DNA from: Brienomyrus brachyistius
Lineage: Eukaryota > Chordata > Actinopteri > Osteoglossiformes > Mormyridae
DNA: 64,000 bases
Assembly: GCF_023856365.1 (NCBI RefSeq)
Contig: NC_064537.1
Location: 11,347,072 to 11,411,071 of the forward strand
Direction: 5' to 3'
The notes under the pieces were generated by a model. That model worked only from the letters and a program-made list of their open reading frames with translations. It did not search any database and was not told the origin of the DNA. The translations under genes were made by a program, and so were the position numbers. This document shows, piece after piece, positions 1 to 20,400 of this stretch. Numbering within the stretch: the stretch's first letter is position 1; each line of letters starts with the position of its first letter.

Positions 1-500
1 CTCACCGCACTCATCTCGCCTCCCATCTCGCCTCCCCTGCACGTTCCTTTCTATGCGACGGGCGGCTGACACGTGGTTTCTTTCGCACAGAGATACGCGT
101 ATCACCATCACTCACTGGCTCTTTAGATCTTTATTTTGAGGTTTGGTTTGGTCTAGTCTGTCAGATCCGCCAGGCCTGTGAATATGATGCCTCCGTTAAA
201 GTTCGAGTCGGGCTGATGCAGAACAGAATCCACCGTGTTTTGCTGTGACATGTCCCCAGTAGCAATGTGCCTGACTACGGTTTTGGCTCAGTGACACACT
301 GGTAGCGCTAACGAACCGGCATCTTTGCATTCCTGGTGCAAGCAGTGCGTTCCGTGACAGTCGTGAGGTTATGTCGCGTGTCTGTGGCCTTGCGACGTTG
401 GTGGTACGTTACCCTCGCAGCACCTTTCCTAACTGCGTCCCATGCACTCAAGAACCAATGAGCTATAGCCTCTTACCCTGCTGGTTTCTCCAATCTGCAG
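1..500 (+). other. TNRC6C intron, no feature seen
   Basis: Sequence upstream of the first recognisable TNRC6C exon. It ends in a pyrimidine-rich tract and an AG acceptor at 499-500. The next exon starts two bases into a codon, so an upstream coding exon must lie outside the window. No coding segment, repeat or RNA gene was recognised here. Confidence 0.6.
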
Positions 501-7243
<6,743 letters not shown>

Positions 7244-8635
7244 GATCATGTGCCACTCCCCCCGCACCCCAAACAAGCCAACGGGAGGCAAGAACTGGAG
7301 GGAGAGCGTAACCAAGCAAATCAAAATCACGTGGCGATAATCAGGCACCAGAGGCCATGAACCTGAAGGCTGGGGAGAAACACTCATGGCTGCTGACCTT
7401 TTTCTGCACCCCACCCTTCCTGGAAACGTTATCAAGTGTTGCATTCATGAAGAGAAGTAGAAGGATGTACCCCCTCTTCTTGCATACCATGGTGTGAAGT
7501 TTTTTTTTTTTTTTTTTTTCGTTTGTTTTGTTTTTTTTAAAGAAATAATGTGTAGAAGCTGCCATCGCAGGCTTCACAGAGGCCACATTGAACTCGTGGC
7601 CTTGAGTTCTGCTCCCCAAACCCCTCCCCACACCACACACACACACACACCACCACACACACACAAAGGCACACAGCCCTGCAGAACTGTGTCATTCCGG
7701 GAATGGCCCCGGCCAATGGAATGCCTGTCGTTTTTCTTTTGTTTGTTTGTTTGTGTGTTTGTTTTGTTTCCTCTTGGTTTTGTTTGGTTGGTTTGTTTGT
7801 TTTGGCACTAAGTAACATTAGCCTTAACTGCTCTTAAGTCCAGGTCGTTCACATGCTTTTTAATTACCGAAGAAACAAATATGAAATTGCACAGTCTCAT
7901 TTCTGAGCCATCAAATGGAGCAGAGAACACGAGCGGACAGCGGCACCACGACGGCAGGGGGGTGGCGAGCCGCCCCCCCATCCGACGACCCCCAGCGCCC
8001 GCTCGCCCCCTCGCCACGCGTTCATCTTCATTTCTTATATGGATTTACGCAGCTGTATCACTCTTATATACATTTAGATATATATTGTATGCAGGCTGTT
8101 TTTTTTTTTTTTATATATATATATCTATTGCAACATAAGCTGAGAATTGATATTGAGAACATTTGGATCTGCCCGAGGGTACGCATGCGTGCGCGTTCAT
8201 TCTTTCGTGCGCGTGTGTGCAGGCGGGTTTGTGTGTGTGTGTGAGTGTTTGGGTGGTCAAACCTCTGTTCTACAGAACTATAAGAAACGCTCCTTGATCC
8301 ATATGGCACCTGTCGAAGGATTTACCCCCTTTCCAGAATTTTACCGTGGTGTGTTTTTATTTTTCTGTTTCGTTTTCCCTTCGTCTGATCCATCGGAGAC
8401 CTCCGAGGTTCCATCGCCTGCCATCATGTGACAACGTGCAATACAAGCCGTGGGCTTTCTCCCCCCCCCCCCCCCCCTATTCTTTATTGTTTGAAGATTT
8501 TTCTGGACCGCAGATGGCACCCCCCCTCCCCCAGCCAGTGCCGATGAAGGCTTTTTTTTGCACCTCTTGTTGAGGATGAGTGGGTGGGGTGGGAGAGGAT
8601 GCAGCCTCATTCAACAGGGACTGTACTGGAGGTGC

Positions 8636-8888
8636 AGGGTGTGGGTGGGGGTGTGGGTGGGGGGGGGGACACAGGAAAACTGGCATCATACCAAATAAGG
8701 TGTTTCTTATAATGCAGTAGGGGTATCATCTCGTCCGGTACAGACGTGTGAAATGAAACTGATCATAGCACTTAAGGGAAGTGGGAAGCTCACGCCACAA
8801 TGCCAACACAGAAAGGGGGCGGGGGCCAGGGGCCGGACACGCCTCGTAGCACCACCCCACCCCCCACCCCCACCCCCAACCCCAACCC
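8636..8888. repeat. G-rich and C-rich blocks in the 3' UTR
   Basis: 8636-8669 is a series of G runs separated by single T or TGT. 8854-8888 is a series of C runs separated by A, including CCCCAACCCCAACCCC. Both could form G-quadruplexes, on the plus and minus strand respectively. Copy 2 is longer in the second block, with an added CCCCTAACCCC. Confidence 0.7.
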
Positions 8889-11800
8889 CTGTTTGTACTG
8901 TATCTCTGTTTCCCTGTGATTTTGTTTGGTCCCTTCTTGGTCCAACGACTGGAATGGACAAAAAAAAAGGTAGCTGGATAAAATGGGGTTTGGGGGAGGG
9001 GGGACATTTATTTAAAAAAAAATAATAATAAAAAATTTAAAAAAAGACTGAATCATCTGCTATGAGGCAAACTCCGAAGCATTTGCTTTTTAAGTATCCA
9101 AGTAAACATCACTGTTACTCTGCCGTGTTTAGCCTTTTAGCCTGAAAACGCTAGACATGCAATTATACATGGATTCCACGGGGGGGGGGGGGCTTTCTTT
9201 GCGGAGGCCCCGCCAACGTCGTGTGATAAATTTGGCCACTGAGTGCCTGTCTGCTGTGGAGCCCGTGGTGCCCTGTGCGATTTCTACGGCAGCGCTCGGC
9301 CTCCCCCTCCCCCCGGGCGTGTTGACTGGACGCCGTGCCCGGCTGGGGACAGCGCCGCCATCAGAACTGGCCGATCGGTACTACTGCACCTGTGCTCGAA
9401 CTCGCCTCGTCTGTCCTGCCCTCTCCTCACACGGATCACTTTAGCTGGAAAGTTGAGACAGTCGAGTTCTTTTTTTTTTTTTGTTTGTTTTGTTTGTTTT
9501 TTTTTTTCGTTCTGGAATCAGCAGTGTTTTGTGTTTTTTGTGGTTCATGTAGCTGTACTTGTTAGAAATCTTGATGTTAATGGTTCCTTGTTTTTTTTTT
9601 TTTTTTTTTGTTGATATTGATGTTTCTCTCGGTCTTCACGGTAGCTGCTTACCAGCCCTTCACAGCGTGTGTGCAGAAACAGGAGTGCGAATGGCATTTG
9701 TGGGGATTATTACTACACAGCTCCGCGTGTGGCTTTCTTCCCGCTCCGTTTTTGTGTTTTACTTTGATTTTTATTTTAAAGGTCCTGGTTGTATCTTGAG
9801 GTCTGCCGGTGGGCTTACATGTCGAGTCCCTCAGACCAGGTCTGACCTCCTCCTCCCCCCCCCCCCCCCCCCAGCTGCTGCATCTGCTCATTGGTCGGCC
9901 TTCCTGCCCCTCGCACACTCTGGCACCGTGCTGCCTGTCCCTATTGGTCAGGAAATGGGAGGAACCTCCTCCAGCCCCAAAGTCAGCTGCTGCTTAACAA
10001 GGACTCTGAGCACTACATGAGCCCCGGGGGCCGCCTCCAGGCCCTGACAGACCTCCTTTTTATCCTAACTGATACAGACACACGCAGGACAGCCCTCGCA
10101 GAGCCTGTGTCTATGCAAACGCGAGGGGGGGGGCACTGAACGTCCTTGTGCCCTCCCCCCACCCCCGACCCCGCCCCCTCCAGACCAAGAAACTGTCCAC
10201 ACGCCGCCGTCAGGTGTGGCGTAAGCCGGGGTCCTTGCACTCCGCCCCCGCCGGCTCGGCGTCCGCTCCATCTCAGGGCGGGGCCAGCAGCGCGAGAACG
10301 CGTCTCCTTCCTGTCCTCCATGTGAAAGTACAGCTTTCTGTGCTCCGCTCCCACACCCTCCTTGGCCTCCTTCACTGGCACATGGCAGCTCCACCATGGG
10401 GAAGGGGCCCGAGGGGCGGGTGGTCAACCTTTCGGGTTCCAAATCAAGCCACCTCACATGTCTGAGGATCACACACCCCCCCCCCCCCCCCCCCCCCGAT
10501 TATTGGAGGGTGGGTGGGAAATCTGCTTTAAACTCACGATGGCACTAGAAGTTACGCAGCAGGTCATCTCTTCACATGCCCCCCACCCAGCTTGAAACCT
10601 CAAGAAGTCGTTGCATAGAGAGCCTTGTGTTTCCGGGGGGGTGGGGAGGGGCCCCCCCTTTCTTGCATTCCGCTAATGCCTGTGTGCCAATATGATGAAT
10701 CTGTCCCCCCAATTTATTTTTTGGTTCCTTTTCCCTTTAAACCGAGGGTCCTTGTGGTGTGTATGAGCCATTAGCTCAGTGATACTGCCCTCCCCTCCCC
10801 CCCCCCCCATACAGACACACTGTCACAGGAGACCCTGATCTGCTCCCCGGCTCCTATAGGCACTTTGGCTCACAGGTAGCGCTTCAATCATGTCCGATAA
10901 TCTCACTATCAGCTGGGAATTTTTGACGGGAGCCTGTCTGCGAGGGGGCCCTGCACGGCTAATCCTGGGTACATGTTATTTTTTTTAAATACCAAAAAGG
11001 TTTTATTCTGATTTTTTTATGATGTTTTACAAAAAAATGTTGTTTTTGTTTTTTAAATATATATTGGAGCGGTAATGTTTGGGCCCAGACCGAGTCGTTT
11101 CTGGCCTGGAAGCCCTCGCAGCAGCTCGCAGCACACCTCTTGGGGAGACGCTCTGCGGGTCGTGTTCACTTGCGGCCTGCAGAACCACACATTTCCTCAG
11201 GCCCAGGTCCTTTTGGGTCCACTGTATTAATACTCATATCGACAAGTCTTTCTGGATATTGTCATGTGGCTAGATTTTGGAGGGGGGGGGCAACCACCAA
11301 TGCAGCAGCCCTGAGTGACAGCCCCCCCATCCACCCCCCCAATCCCATAAAGCTCAGCTGCACGGAGCAGGTTCTGCGGCTCCCTCTCATTCTCCGAGAT
11401 GCTGTATCTAACGCCCCTAGATTTTCGACAGTGTGTGTCTTTGGCTTGGGACGGCATGGGAAGGGAAGTGTGTAGATACTAACTGGAGGAAGCATAGGCG
11501 TTTGCTGGAAGAGCCGGGACTGATTATGCACATGCTGGTTTATGTACATGACAGACATGACTGACTGAGGGCTTGATTTTCTGTTACAAAGTTTTGTCCA
11601 GTGTGTTAAATTCCTTTCCTCTCCAACCCGAGCCCCGTTCCTTCTTTACAGTACACATATTTCCCAGAGGAGAAAATATCATAAACATATCAAAACCTAT
11701 ATACAAAAAAAAATACTTGAATCAACAAGCGCCAATAATGTAATGTGAACACATTTTGTAATGATTTTGTCTGACTTATACACTTCCAAGCTTTTTGATG

Positions 11801-12738
11801 GATACCAGTTTGAAGTTTTAAAAAAATAAAATAAGGTAATTAAAAATCCTTAGGGAAAAATGCAAAGCGACATTTGTTGTATGTATGTTGTAAATGTTTG
11901 CACAGCGTTGAGTGTCTGTCGGTACTGCAGGCTGTTTGTCTGTAAGTTCTGCTCAGTATGGTCTCTCTGTTTTCCTTTTTTGTCAATGTCGAATCATGAT
12001 GGATATTGTTATTTTCTTATTAGCTTCTAACGTTGCACTGAGTGTCCGCTGCCCCTCAATCAGCTAATCGTACAAAGTGAGACAAAGTATTGAGGGGAGA
12101 TGGTGACAATTCATGTGTAAATGTTTACTCAAGGACTTCATGGGGGGAAAAGACTTTTTGTTTATATGTAAGATGTCTATCTACCTTTTATAGTGGCTTT
12201 TTTGTGGAATAATCCAGCGGAGGATTATGAGTATTGCACCATTTTCTTTTTCAGGTTATAAAGGAAAAAAATACAAAAAAAATATAAATTAAAAAAATTT
12301 AAAAAAAAAGAATTGTGGCCATAGGTTGTGGAAGTACTAGAGCTGTCTGCCTTTGCGTGCAAAGCAAAGAATCAAAGACCATCGGAGGGTCTGTTTGTCA
12401 TGAGACTAACTTCAGAGGTGCCTACCATTTTTGTGTGTGTGTGTTTTGTCATCCCCAGTTTGCAAGGCCACCTGTCGTTTACAAACATTTCTATATTCTG
12501 AAGTTCGAGAAAAAGGAATTTACTATGGGAATGTTATTTAAAAAACAAAAAAGACTGAGTTTTCTTCCATCAAAGGAAAAGTGAAAAAAAAAAAAAAAAA
12601 AACTGCATAATGAAGACATGCTCTGGGATCGATCAGTGTTTTGTTCTATTTCATTTTTTTTTTTCTCTAAATGTTTTATGGACTGTGTTCATTTGTTTTA
12701 ATTTCACGTTAAAGACCGTTTGCTCTCTATCTTGCACG

Positions 12739-12750
<12 letters not shown>

Positions 12751-12789
<39 letters not shown>
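12751..12789. repeat. (CA)n microsatellite in TNRC6C 3' UTR, copy 1
   Basis: About 20 CA units. The matching run in copy 2 (22927-22974) is longer. Confidence 0.95.
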
Positions 12790-12792
<3 letters not shown>

Positions 12793-13445
12793 CTCCAAGA
12801 AGTGGATGCCTCAGGAAAGCCCACGTTCCAGAGTACATATTCCACGCTGTTTTAATGTACATTTTTATGGGGGTGAAACATAAAGAATAGTAACGGGGGG
12901 GGGGGGGGGGGGGCGGGGATACAACTCCAAGCACTGAAGGTTATGGATTTCGAAGAAATACCTTTGTCTCTAAATCCGTAGCAGTTACATATTTACCAAA
13001 TAATGGACTTAAAATGAACTCTAAAAATTGAGTGCTTTATATATAAATCTATATATAAAATTGCTTTACATTTTAAACAAAGTGATCAATGTTTTTTTTT
13101 TTTATTTTTTAAATTGACAGCAAGAGAACATGCAGCTGCTGTGTGTGTTAAAACCTTGTTGTATTTTCGTAATGAGACCTATTCCTGTAAAGGTCAGGAA
13201 CGTCGTGCATTACTGTCTCTCTATTTCTCTGTCTGTTTTCCTCCTTTGTTGTGGCAGGTATTAAAAAAAAAACATATTATGAAGATGGGTTTGGATTTCT
13301 GCGCCGAAGTAGATGAGAAGCTGGTTTGAAAGGATCATGATCTATGCACGGGAGGGGGGGGGGGTGTTGGGACCTGCTTCTGTGGCTTCTCTCTCTGAGG
13401 TTGCACGGTTCCTCTTAGGGAAGAGCATTGCTAAGACATTTCTGT

Positions 13446-13945
13446 NNNNNNNNNNNNNNNNNNNNNNNNNNNNNNNNNNNNNNNNNNNNNNNNNNNNNNN
13501 NNNNNNNNNNNNNNNNNNNNNNNNNNNNNNNNNNNNNNNNNNNNNNNNNNNNNNNNNNNNNNNNNNNNNNNNNNNNNNNNNNNNNNNNNNNNNNNNNNNN
13601 NNNNNNNNNNNNNNNNNNNNNNNNNNNNNNNNNNNNNNNNNNNNNNNNNNNNNNNNNNNNNNNNNNNNNNNNNNNNNNNNNNNNNNNNNNNNNNNNNNNN
13701 NNNNNNNNNNNNNNNNNNNNNNNNNNNNNNNNNNNNNNNNNNNNNNNNNNNNNNNNNNNNNNNNNNNNNNNNNNNNNNNNNNNNNNNNNNNNNNNNNNNN
13801 NNNNNNNNNNNNNNNNNNNNNNNNNNNNNNNNNNNNNNNNNNNNNNNNNNNNNNNNNNNNNNNNNNNNNNNNNNNNNNNNNNNNNNNNNNNNNNNNNNNN
13901 NNNNNNNNNNNNNNNNNNNNNNNNNNNNNNNNNNNNNNNNNNNNN
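13446..13945. other. Assembly gap, 500 N
   Basis: Exactly 500 undetermined bases, a placeholder length. The left neighbour is mid 3' UTR and the right neighbour is the inside of a Tc1 inverted repeat. Copy 2 repeats copy 1 and continues beyond the last base of copy 1, so the real gap may have zero or negative size. Confidence 0.99.
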
Positions 13946-14451
13946 ATGGACTTAAAGATCTACAATTCATTCCAGATACACAATATTACCATTTCTCTCA
14001 AACATTTCTCACAAATCAGTCTCTGAAACGCCTTTGGAGACGGCTTATGGTTGAGAAATGAACATTCAATGCACGAGCAACAGATCTGGTTGACATTCCT
14101 GCTGTCCGCATGCCAATTGCACGCTCCGCTCAATGCTTGTGGGCATCTGTGGCATTTTGCTGTGAGACAAAACTGCACATTCCAGGGTGGCCTTTTATTG
14201 TGGGCAGTATAAGGTACACCTGTGCACTACCCATGATGTCAGATCAGCATCTTGATGTGGCACACCTGTGAGGTGGGATGGATTATCTCAGCAAAGCAGA
14301 AGTGCTCACTATCACACATTTAGACTGATTTGTGAGAAATGTTTGAGAGAAATGGTAATATTGTGTATCTGGAATGAATTGTAGATCTTTAAGTCCATCT
14401 CATGAAAATGGGAGCAGAAACAAGAGTGTTGCGTTATATTTTTGTTCAGTA
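13946..14451 (-). mobile_element. Truncated Tc1-like element, interior flipped relative to copy 1
   Basis: 13946-14022 equals the inverted-repeat arm 3116-3192. At 14023 it jumps to the reverse complement of the transposase N-terminal part (the counterpart of about 3345-3491), then runs through a full right arm to 14451, with TA and the same flanking DNA as copy 1. The transposase start therefore faces the opposite way to copy 1, and the whole C-terminal half is absent. Confidence 0.85.
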
Positions 14452-15381
14452 TACATAATATGCACAAAATATATAGATATAAACATTTATAGGAATGTGT
14501 AGTAGTGCTGAGCAGCATAACCGTGGTTCATCCAGTATCCTGGTTTTAATTTCCCATACAGTATGAATTTTTCATACACTGCCATATCGTAGCATAGCTG
14601 AAACAACAGCAATAACACTTCAATAGGCAGCAAGTTTATATAATATTGTTTGCGCCATGGATCGCCGTGCAGTGTATGGAGAGGGGACCCCTGTTAACTG
14701 TGCATACCCTTCTTACTAGCAGTTTGAATTTTATAACACAACAGCTTTCCTTGTATGACCGATATACATGTATGTTTCACATGTGTAAAATCCACAAAGT
14801 ACCCATAATGCTCTCCTCTGTTTGCAATAGCAGTTCCCGGGTGACACATTGATGTTGCTGTGAAGCTTGTTGATGAGCATTAGGGGAGATGTTACAGCCG
14901 ATAGACGTACCAAAGGCCACTTTGGGCCTTCAGACCCTCAGAATCAGTGGCGTTCGCAGGTTAGCATGCCTCCCCCCCCCCCCCCCCCCCATCGTATACG
15001 TGTGGCTCGAGTGTAAACAGTCCTTCACAGAAGCCGGCAGCCCACGTCCTGCTCCTCCCCTCTGAGGTCGCAGCCCGGCTCCGATCGCTCACGTTTCGCT
15101 CCTTGACACACGTGCCATTTGTTCGGACTCGTGAAATACAGAGAATTCTGCTCGTCGGGATGTTGCATGGGGGGGGGGGGGGGCTTGATAAGCCCTGAGG
15201 CCCTGCGTCTCGGACTCGCGCTGCATCCGTTTGCTGTGCGAAGTGTGAGGACTTGGAAGGAAATGCGCAAATTAACTTGTGGGTTAATTTTCGTTGACGG
15301 TGGAGGTGGAACAGGCAGCTGCCGAAGCCCCCCCCCCCGTACTCCTCCCATTAACAGCACACCCCCGTCGCACCCCCCCAG

Positions 15382-16312
15382 GTAAACTCTCGGACAGGAA
15401 GTCGGCCTGGTCTCCGGGCCCCAGCTTGCACACGCAGGCCTCGCTTTCCCACGATCTCTGGAAGGTTCCCCCCGGTCCTCGCAGCACCGCCGCACCGTCC
15501 CGCCCTCCCCCCGGCCTGACCAATGCCAAGCCCTCATCCACCTGGGGAGGCAACACGCTGGGCCTGGTGCCAAACTGGGGCAGCTCTTATCCTTCAGGTA
15601 AGGGGCGAGGGGGTGTGGGTGTGGGTATGTGTCTGCTGCTGCCACACTCGGCTTGCCACCAACCGAAATCAGGGGTGACGCCCTGCTTAACGTCAAGCGG
15701 GTGTTTTGAAGCGTGGCGGTCTGCCACAGCACGAGTCGGATAACCACTCGTGTAACGGCATGCTGGTGACCTCACGGTGACTCCTCGCCGCCCTGCTGTG
15801 ACCTTCCGCGAACCTCTCTCCCCCAACATACTTCCCATAAGTTAAATTTTTCAAACCGTTGGGACCAGGTCATTTATACAAGCTGTCATACTGGGCATAC
15901 TGGCCTAGCCCACACGTTTCACTTGTTTAATCTTAACTTCTTTAGCTGTTAAGCACGTTTTTTTTTTGTGTCGGCCCTTCTTTTAATGCCCTTTGCAATG
16001 TTACTTATTCGTTAACAGATGTTTTTTTTAGTAAATTCAGTCCAGAAACTTTTTTTTTTTTAATCTTAAACTTCTAATTTAGATTTGTTTTGAACTGCTT
16101 GGAACATTTTTATAATTTTTTTAGGTTGTTTGTCAGTCTGTTTTACTATCGCTGTACTCTCACCATGAATATAGCTGTAGTTGCTGGCATGGCATTAAGT
16201 CTGCATAACTATCTCACCCTCCCTGCTAACTCCTTGTCAGGTGGGGCCACCTGGAGCACCGACAGCTCCAGCAGGACCAGTAGCTGGCTAGTGCTGAGGA
16301 ATCTCACTCCCC

Positions 16313-16366
<54 letters not shown>

Positions 16367-17425
16367 TGTGTGTGTGTGTGTGTCTTGAGGCAGGGGGGGG
16401 AGGGGAGCTTATCAGATTCCGTACTGGCTTTTTTTTTTTTGCCACTGTGGGGTGGAGGGTGACTGTCTGATGCCCCCTGTGTGTCCCTGCAGATCGACGG
16501 TTCCACACTACGGACCCTGTGCATGCAGGCACGGCCCCCTCATCACATTCCACCTCAACCTGACCCAGGGCAATGCCGTCGTGCGCTACAGCTCAAAGGA
16601 GGAGGCTGCCAAGGCCAGAAGTCCCTGCACATGTAAGGTTCCCGCCCCCTTAACCACGTCCTCGCGCCTGTCAGGTGATGCTCGGGCCGTCTCATGCCTT
16701 TGTCCCCGTCGAGTTCACGAGGCCCCTTCCTGTTCCTTAAACAAGTGTGTGACCGGTTTCTTGCATGTGATTGTAAAGTCTGGGAAATTCTGAAGCCGTT
16801 TCAAACCGGTCCTCAGAGATCCCCAGATAGTCCGCATTTTTGCTTCCTCCCAGCTCTTAAAATGTGAAGTGTTTGGCAGGGAGCTGGAAGGGAGCAAAAA
16901 CGTGGACCGTTGGAGGTCCCCGAGGACAGGGTGAAGAAACGCTGGTTTGGGCAACTGAAATGCGATATAGACGCAGCCCCTTGAACAGGAGGACTATCCT
17001 GACTGTGGAAATAGCATCAAATGCATCAGCTCCGACGGAAGTGTCTGAGTTTCTGGCCACTGTTCCGCCCGTCCAGGTGCGTGCTGGGAAACACCACCAT
17101 TCTGGCCGAGTTTGCTGGGGAGGAGGAGGTCAACCGATTCTTTGCACAAGGTCAGTCCCTTACGCCCACCACCAGCTGGCAGGCCAACCAGGGCACCAAT
17201 CAGACACGGCTGGGAGGGGCCGGAGCGTCGCATGCTATGGGCCACTGGAACTCCGGCGGTCTCGGTGGTGGAGCCAAGGCTGGCGGCGAACTGCTATGGG
17301 GCGGAGTCCAGCAGTACTCTAGCCTATGGGGACCCCCCAGCGGTGAAGACACCAGGGTCATCGGGAGCCCCACCCCAATCAACACACTGCTTCCCGGGGA
17401 CCTGCTGAGCGGAGAATCCATGTAG
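15382..17425 (+). CDS. tnrc6c: TNRC6C last four exons, copy 2 (probable assembly duplicate)
   Basis: Exons 15382-15597, 16241-16314, 16493-16632 and 17077-17425 repeat the copy 1 exons at 5178, 6033, 6309 and 6893, with the same splice sites and stop. The final exon is intact here: it starts with the codons for [12 protein letters not shown], completing the RRM that is frameshifted in copy 1. Conversely, 16493-16632 has an extra G (CAGGCAC) and a missing C (AAGGCCAGAAG) that shift the frame between them. No upstream TNRC6C exons precede this copy. Its 3' UTR continues through 24282, so this copy probably carries the true 3' end of the gene. Confidence 0.85.
16315..16383. repeat. (GT)n microsatellite at splice donor, copy 2
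   Basis: Begins at the donor of exon 16241-16314. It is 69 bp, with a GG interruption near 16359-16360. Confidence 0.97.
16795..16945. mobile_element. Palindromic MITE, duplicate of the 6610 copy
   Basis: Same inverted-repeat structure as 6610-6762, present here because it lies inside the duplicated block; it is not an independent insertion. Confidence 0.75.
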
Positions 17426-20400
17426 GATCATGTGCCACTCCCCCCGCACCCCAACAAGCCAACGGGAGCAAGAACTGGAGGGAGAGCGTAACCAAGCAAA
17501 TCAAAATCACGTGCGATAATCAGGCACCAGAGGCCATGAACCTGAAGGCTGGGGAGAAACACTCATGGCTGCTGACCTTTTTCTGCACCCCACCCTTCCT
17601 GGAAACGTTATCAAGTGTTGCATTCATGAAGGAAGTAGAAGGATGTACCCCCTCTTCTTGCATACCATGGTGTGAAGTTTTTTTTTTTTTTTTTTTCGTT
17701 TGTTTTGTTTTATTTTAAAGAAATAATGTGTAGAAGCTGCCATCGCAGCTTCACAGAGGCCACATTGAACTCGTGGCCTTGAGTTCTGCTCCCCAAACCC
17801 CTCCCCACACCACACACACACACACACACCACACACACACAAAGGCACACAGCCCTGCAGAACTGTGTCATTCCGGAATGGCCCCGGCCAATGGAATGCC
17901 TGTCGTTTTTCTTTTGTTTGTTTGTGTGTTTGTTTTGTTTCCTCTTGTTTTGTTTGGTTGGTTTGTTTGTTTTGGCACTAAGTAACATTAGCCTTAACTG
18001 CTCTTAAGTCCAGGCTCGTTCACATGCTTTTTAATTACCGAAGAAACAAATATGAAATTGCACAGTCTCATTTCTGAGCCATCAAATGGAGCAGAGAACA
18101 CGAGCGGACAGCGGCACCCACGACGGCAGGGGGTGGCGAGCCGCCCCCCCATCCGACGACCCCCAGCGCCCGCTCGCCCCCTCGCCACGCGTTCATCTTC
18201 ATTTCTTATATGGATTTACGCAGCTGTATCACTCTTATATACATTTAGATATATATTGTATGCAGGCTGTTTTTTTTTTTTATATATATCTATTGCAACA
18301 TAAGCTGAGAATTGATATTGAGAACATTTGGATCTGCCCGAGGGTACGCTTGCGTGCGCGTTCATTCTTTCGTGCGCGTGTGTGCAGGCGGGTTTGTGTG
18401 TGTGTGTGAGTGTTTGGGTGGTCAAACCTCTGTTCTACAGAACTATAAGAAACGCTCCTTGATCCATATGGCACCTGTCGAAGGATTTACCCCCTTTCCA
18501 GAATTTTACCGTGGTGTGTTTTTATTTTTTCTGTTTCGTTTTCCCTTCGTCTGATCCATCGGAGACCTCCGAGGTTCCATCGCCTGCCATCATGTGACAA
18601 CGTGCAATACAAGCCGTGGGCTTTCTCCCCCCCCCCCCCCCGGCCTATTCTTTATTGTTTGAAGATTTTTCTGGACCGCAGATGGCACCCCCCCTCCCCC
18701 AGCCAGTGCCGATGAAGGCTCTTTTTTTGCACCTCTTGTTGAGGATGAGTGGGTGGGGTGGGAGAGGATGCAGCCTCATTCAACAGGGACTGTACTGGAG
18801 GTGCAGGGTGGGGGTGGGGGGTGGGGGTAGGGGGGGGGACACAGGAAAACTGGCATCATACCAAATAAGGTGTTTCTTATAATGCAGTAGGGGTATCATC
18901 TCGTCCGGTACAGACGTGTGAAAAGAAACTGATCATAGCACTTAAGGGAAGTGGGAAGCTCACGCCACAATGCCAACACAGAAAGGGGGCGGGGGCCAGG
19001 GGCCGGACGCGCCTCGTAGCACCACCCCACCCCCCACCCCCACCCCCACCCCCAACCCCAACCCCTAACCCCTGTTTGTACTGTATCTCTGTTTTCCCTG
19101 TGATTTTGTTTGGTCCCTTCTTGGTCCAACGACTGGAATGGACAAAAAAAAAGGTAGCTGGATAAAATGGGGTTTGGGGGAGGGGGGACATTTATTTAAA
19201 AAAAAAAAATAATAAAAAATTAAAAAAAAGACTGAATCATCTGCTATGAGGCAAACTCCGAAGCATTTGCTTTTTAAGTATCCAAGTAAACATCACTGTT
19301 ACTCTGCCGTGTTTAGCCTTTTAGCCTGAAAACGCTAGACATGCAATTATACATGGATTCCACGGGGGGGGGGGGGGGGGCTTTCTTTGCGGAGGCCCCG
19401 CCAACGTCGTGTGATAAATTTGGCCACTGAGTGCCTGTCTGCTGTGGAGCCCGTGGTGGCCCTGTGCGATTTCTACGGCAGCGCTCCCCCTCCCCCCCGG
19501 GCGTGTTGACTGGACGCCGTGCCCGGCTGGGGACAGCGCCGCCATCAGAACTGGCCGATCGGTACTACTGCACCTGTGCTCGAACTCGCCTCGTCTGTCC
19601 TTGCCCTCTCCTCACACGGATCACTTTAGCTGGAAAGTTGAGACGGTCGAGTTCTTTATTTTTTTTTGTTTGTTTTGTTTGTTTTTTTTTTTTTCGTTCT
19701 GGAATCAGCAGTGTTTTGTGTTTTTTGTGGTTCATGTAGCTGTACTTGTTAGAAATCTTGATGTTAATGGTTCCTTGTTTTTTTTTTTTTTTTTTTGTTG
19801 ATATTGATGTTTCTCTCGGTCTTCACGGTAGCTGCTTGCCAGCCCTTCACAGCGTGTGTGCAGAAACAGGAGTGCGAATGGCATTTGTGGGGATTATTAC
19901 TACACAGCTCCGCGTGTGGCTTTCTTCCCGCTCCGTTTTTGTGTTTACTTTGATTTTTATTTTAAAGGTCCTGGTTGTATCTTGAGGTCTGCCGGTGGGG
20001 CTTACATGTCGAGTCCCTCAGACCAGGTCTGACCTCCTCCTCCCCCCCCCCCCCCCCCCCAGCTGCTGCATCTGCTCATTAGTCGGACCTTCCTGCCCCT
20101 CGCACACTCTGGCACCGTGCTGCCTGTCCCTATTGGTCAGGAAATGGGAGGAACCTCCTCCAGCCCCAAAGTCAGCTGCTGCTTAACAAGGACTCTGAGC
20201 ACTACATGAGCCCCGGGGGCCGCCTCCAGGCCCTGACAGACCTCCTTTTTATCCTAACTGATACAGACACACGCAGGACAGCCCTCGCAGAGCCTGTGTC
20301 TATGCAAACGCGAGGGGGGGGGCACTGAACGTCCTTGTGCCCTCCCCCCACCCCCGACCCCGCCCCTCCAGACCAAGAAACTGTCACAACGCCGCCGTCA

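Larger units (their letters stand above)
7244..13445 (+). other. TNRC6C 3' UTR, copy 1, cut by assembly gap
   Basis: Follows the TAG at 7241-7243 without any further exon-like sequence. It is AT-rich in its distal half, with many T, A, C and G homopolymers, a CA run near 12751-12789 and G-rich or C-rich blocks near 8.65 and 8.87 kb. Very long 3' UTRs are usual for TNRC6 genes. It stops at the N gap before any convincing final poly(A) site; several AATAAA strings (for example near 11824) could be internal sites. Confidence 0.75.

Noticed and set aside
13313..14026. Open frames spanning the N run
   Set aside because: Most of the frame is undetermined bases, so there is no evidence of coding.
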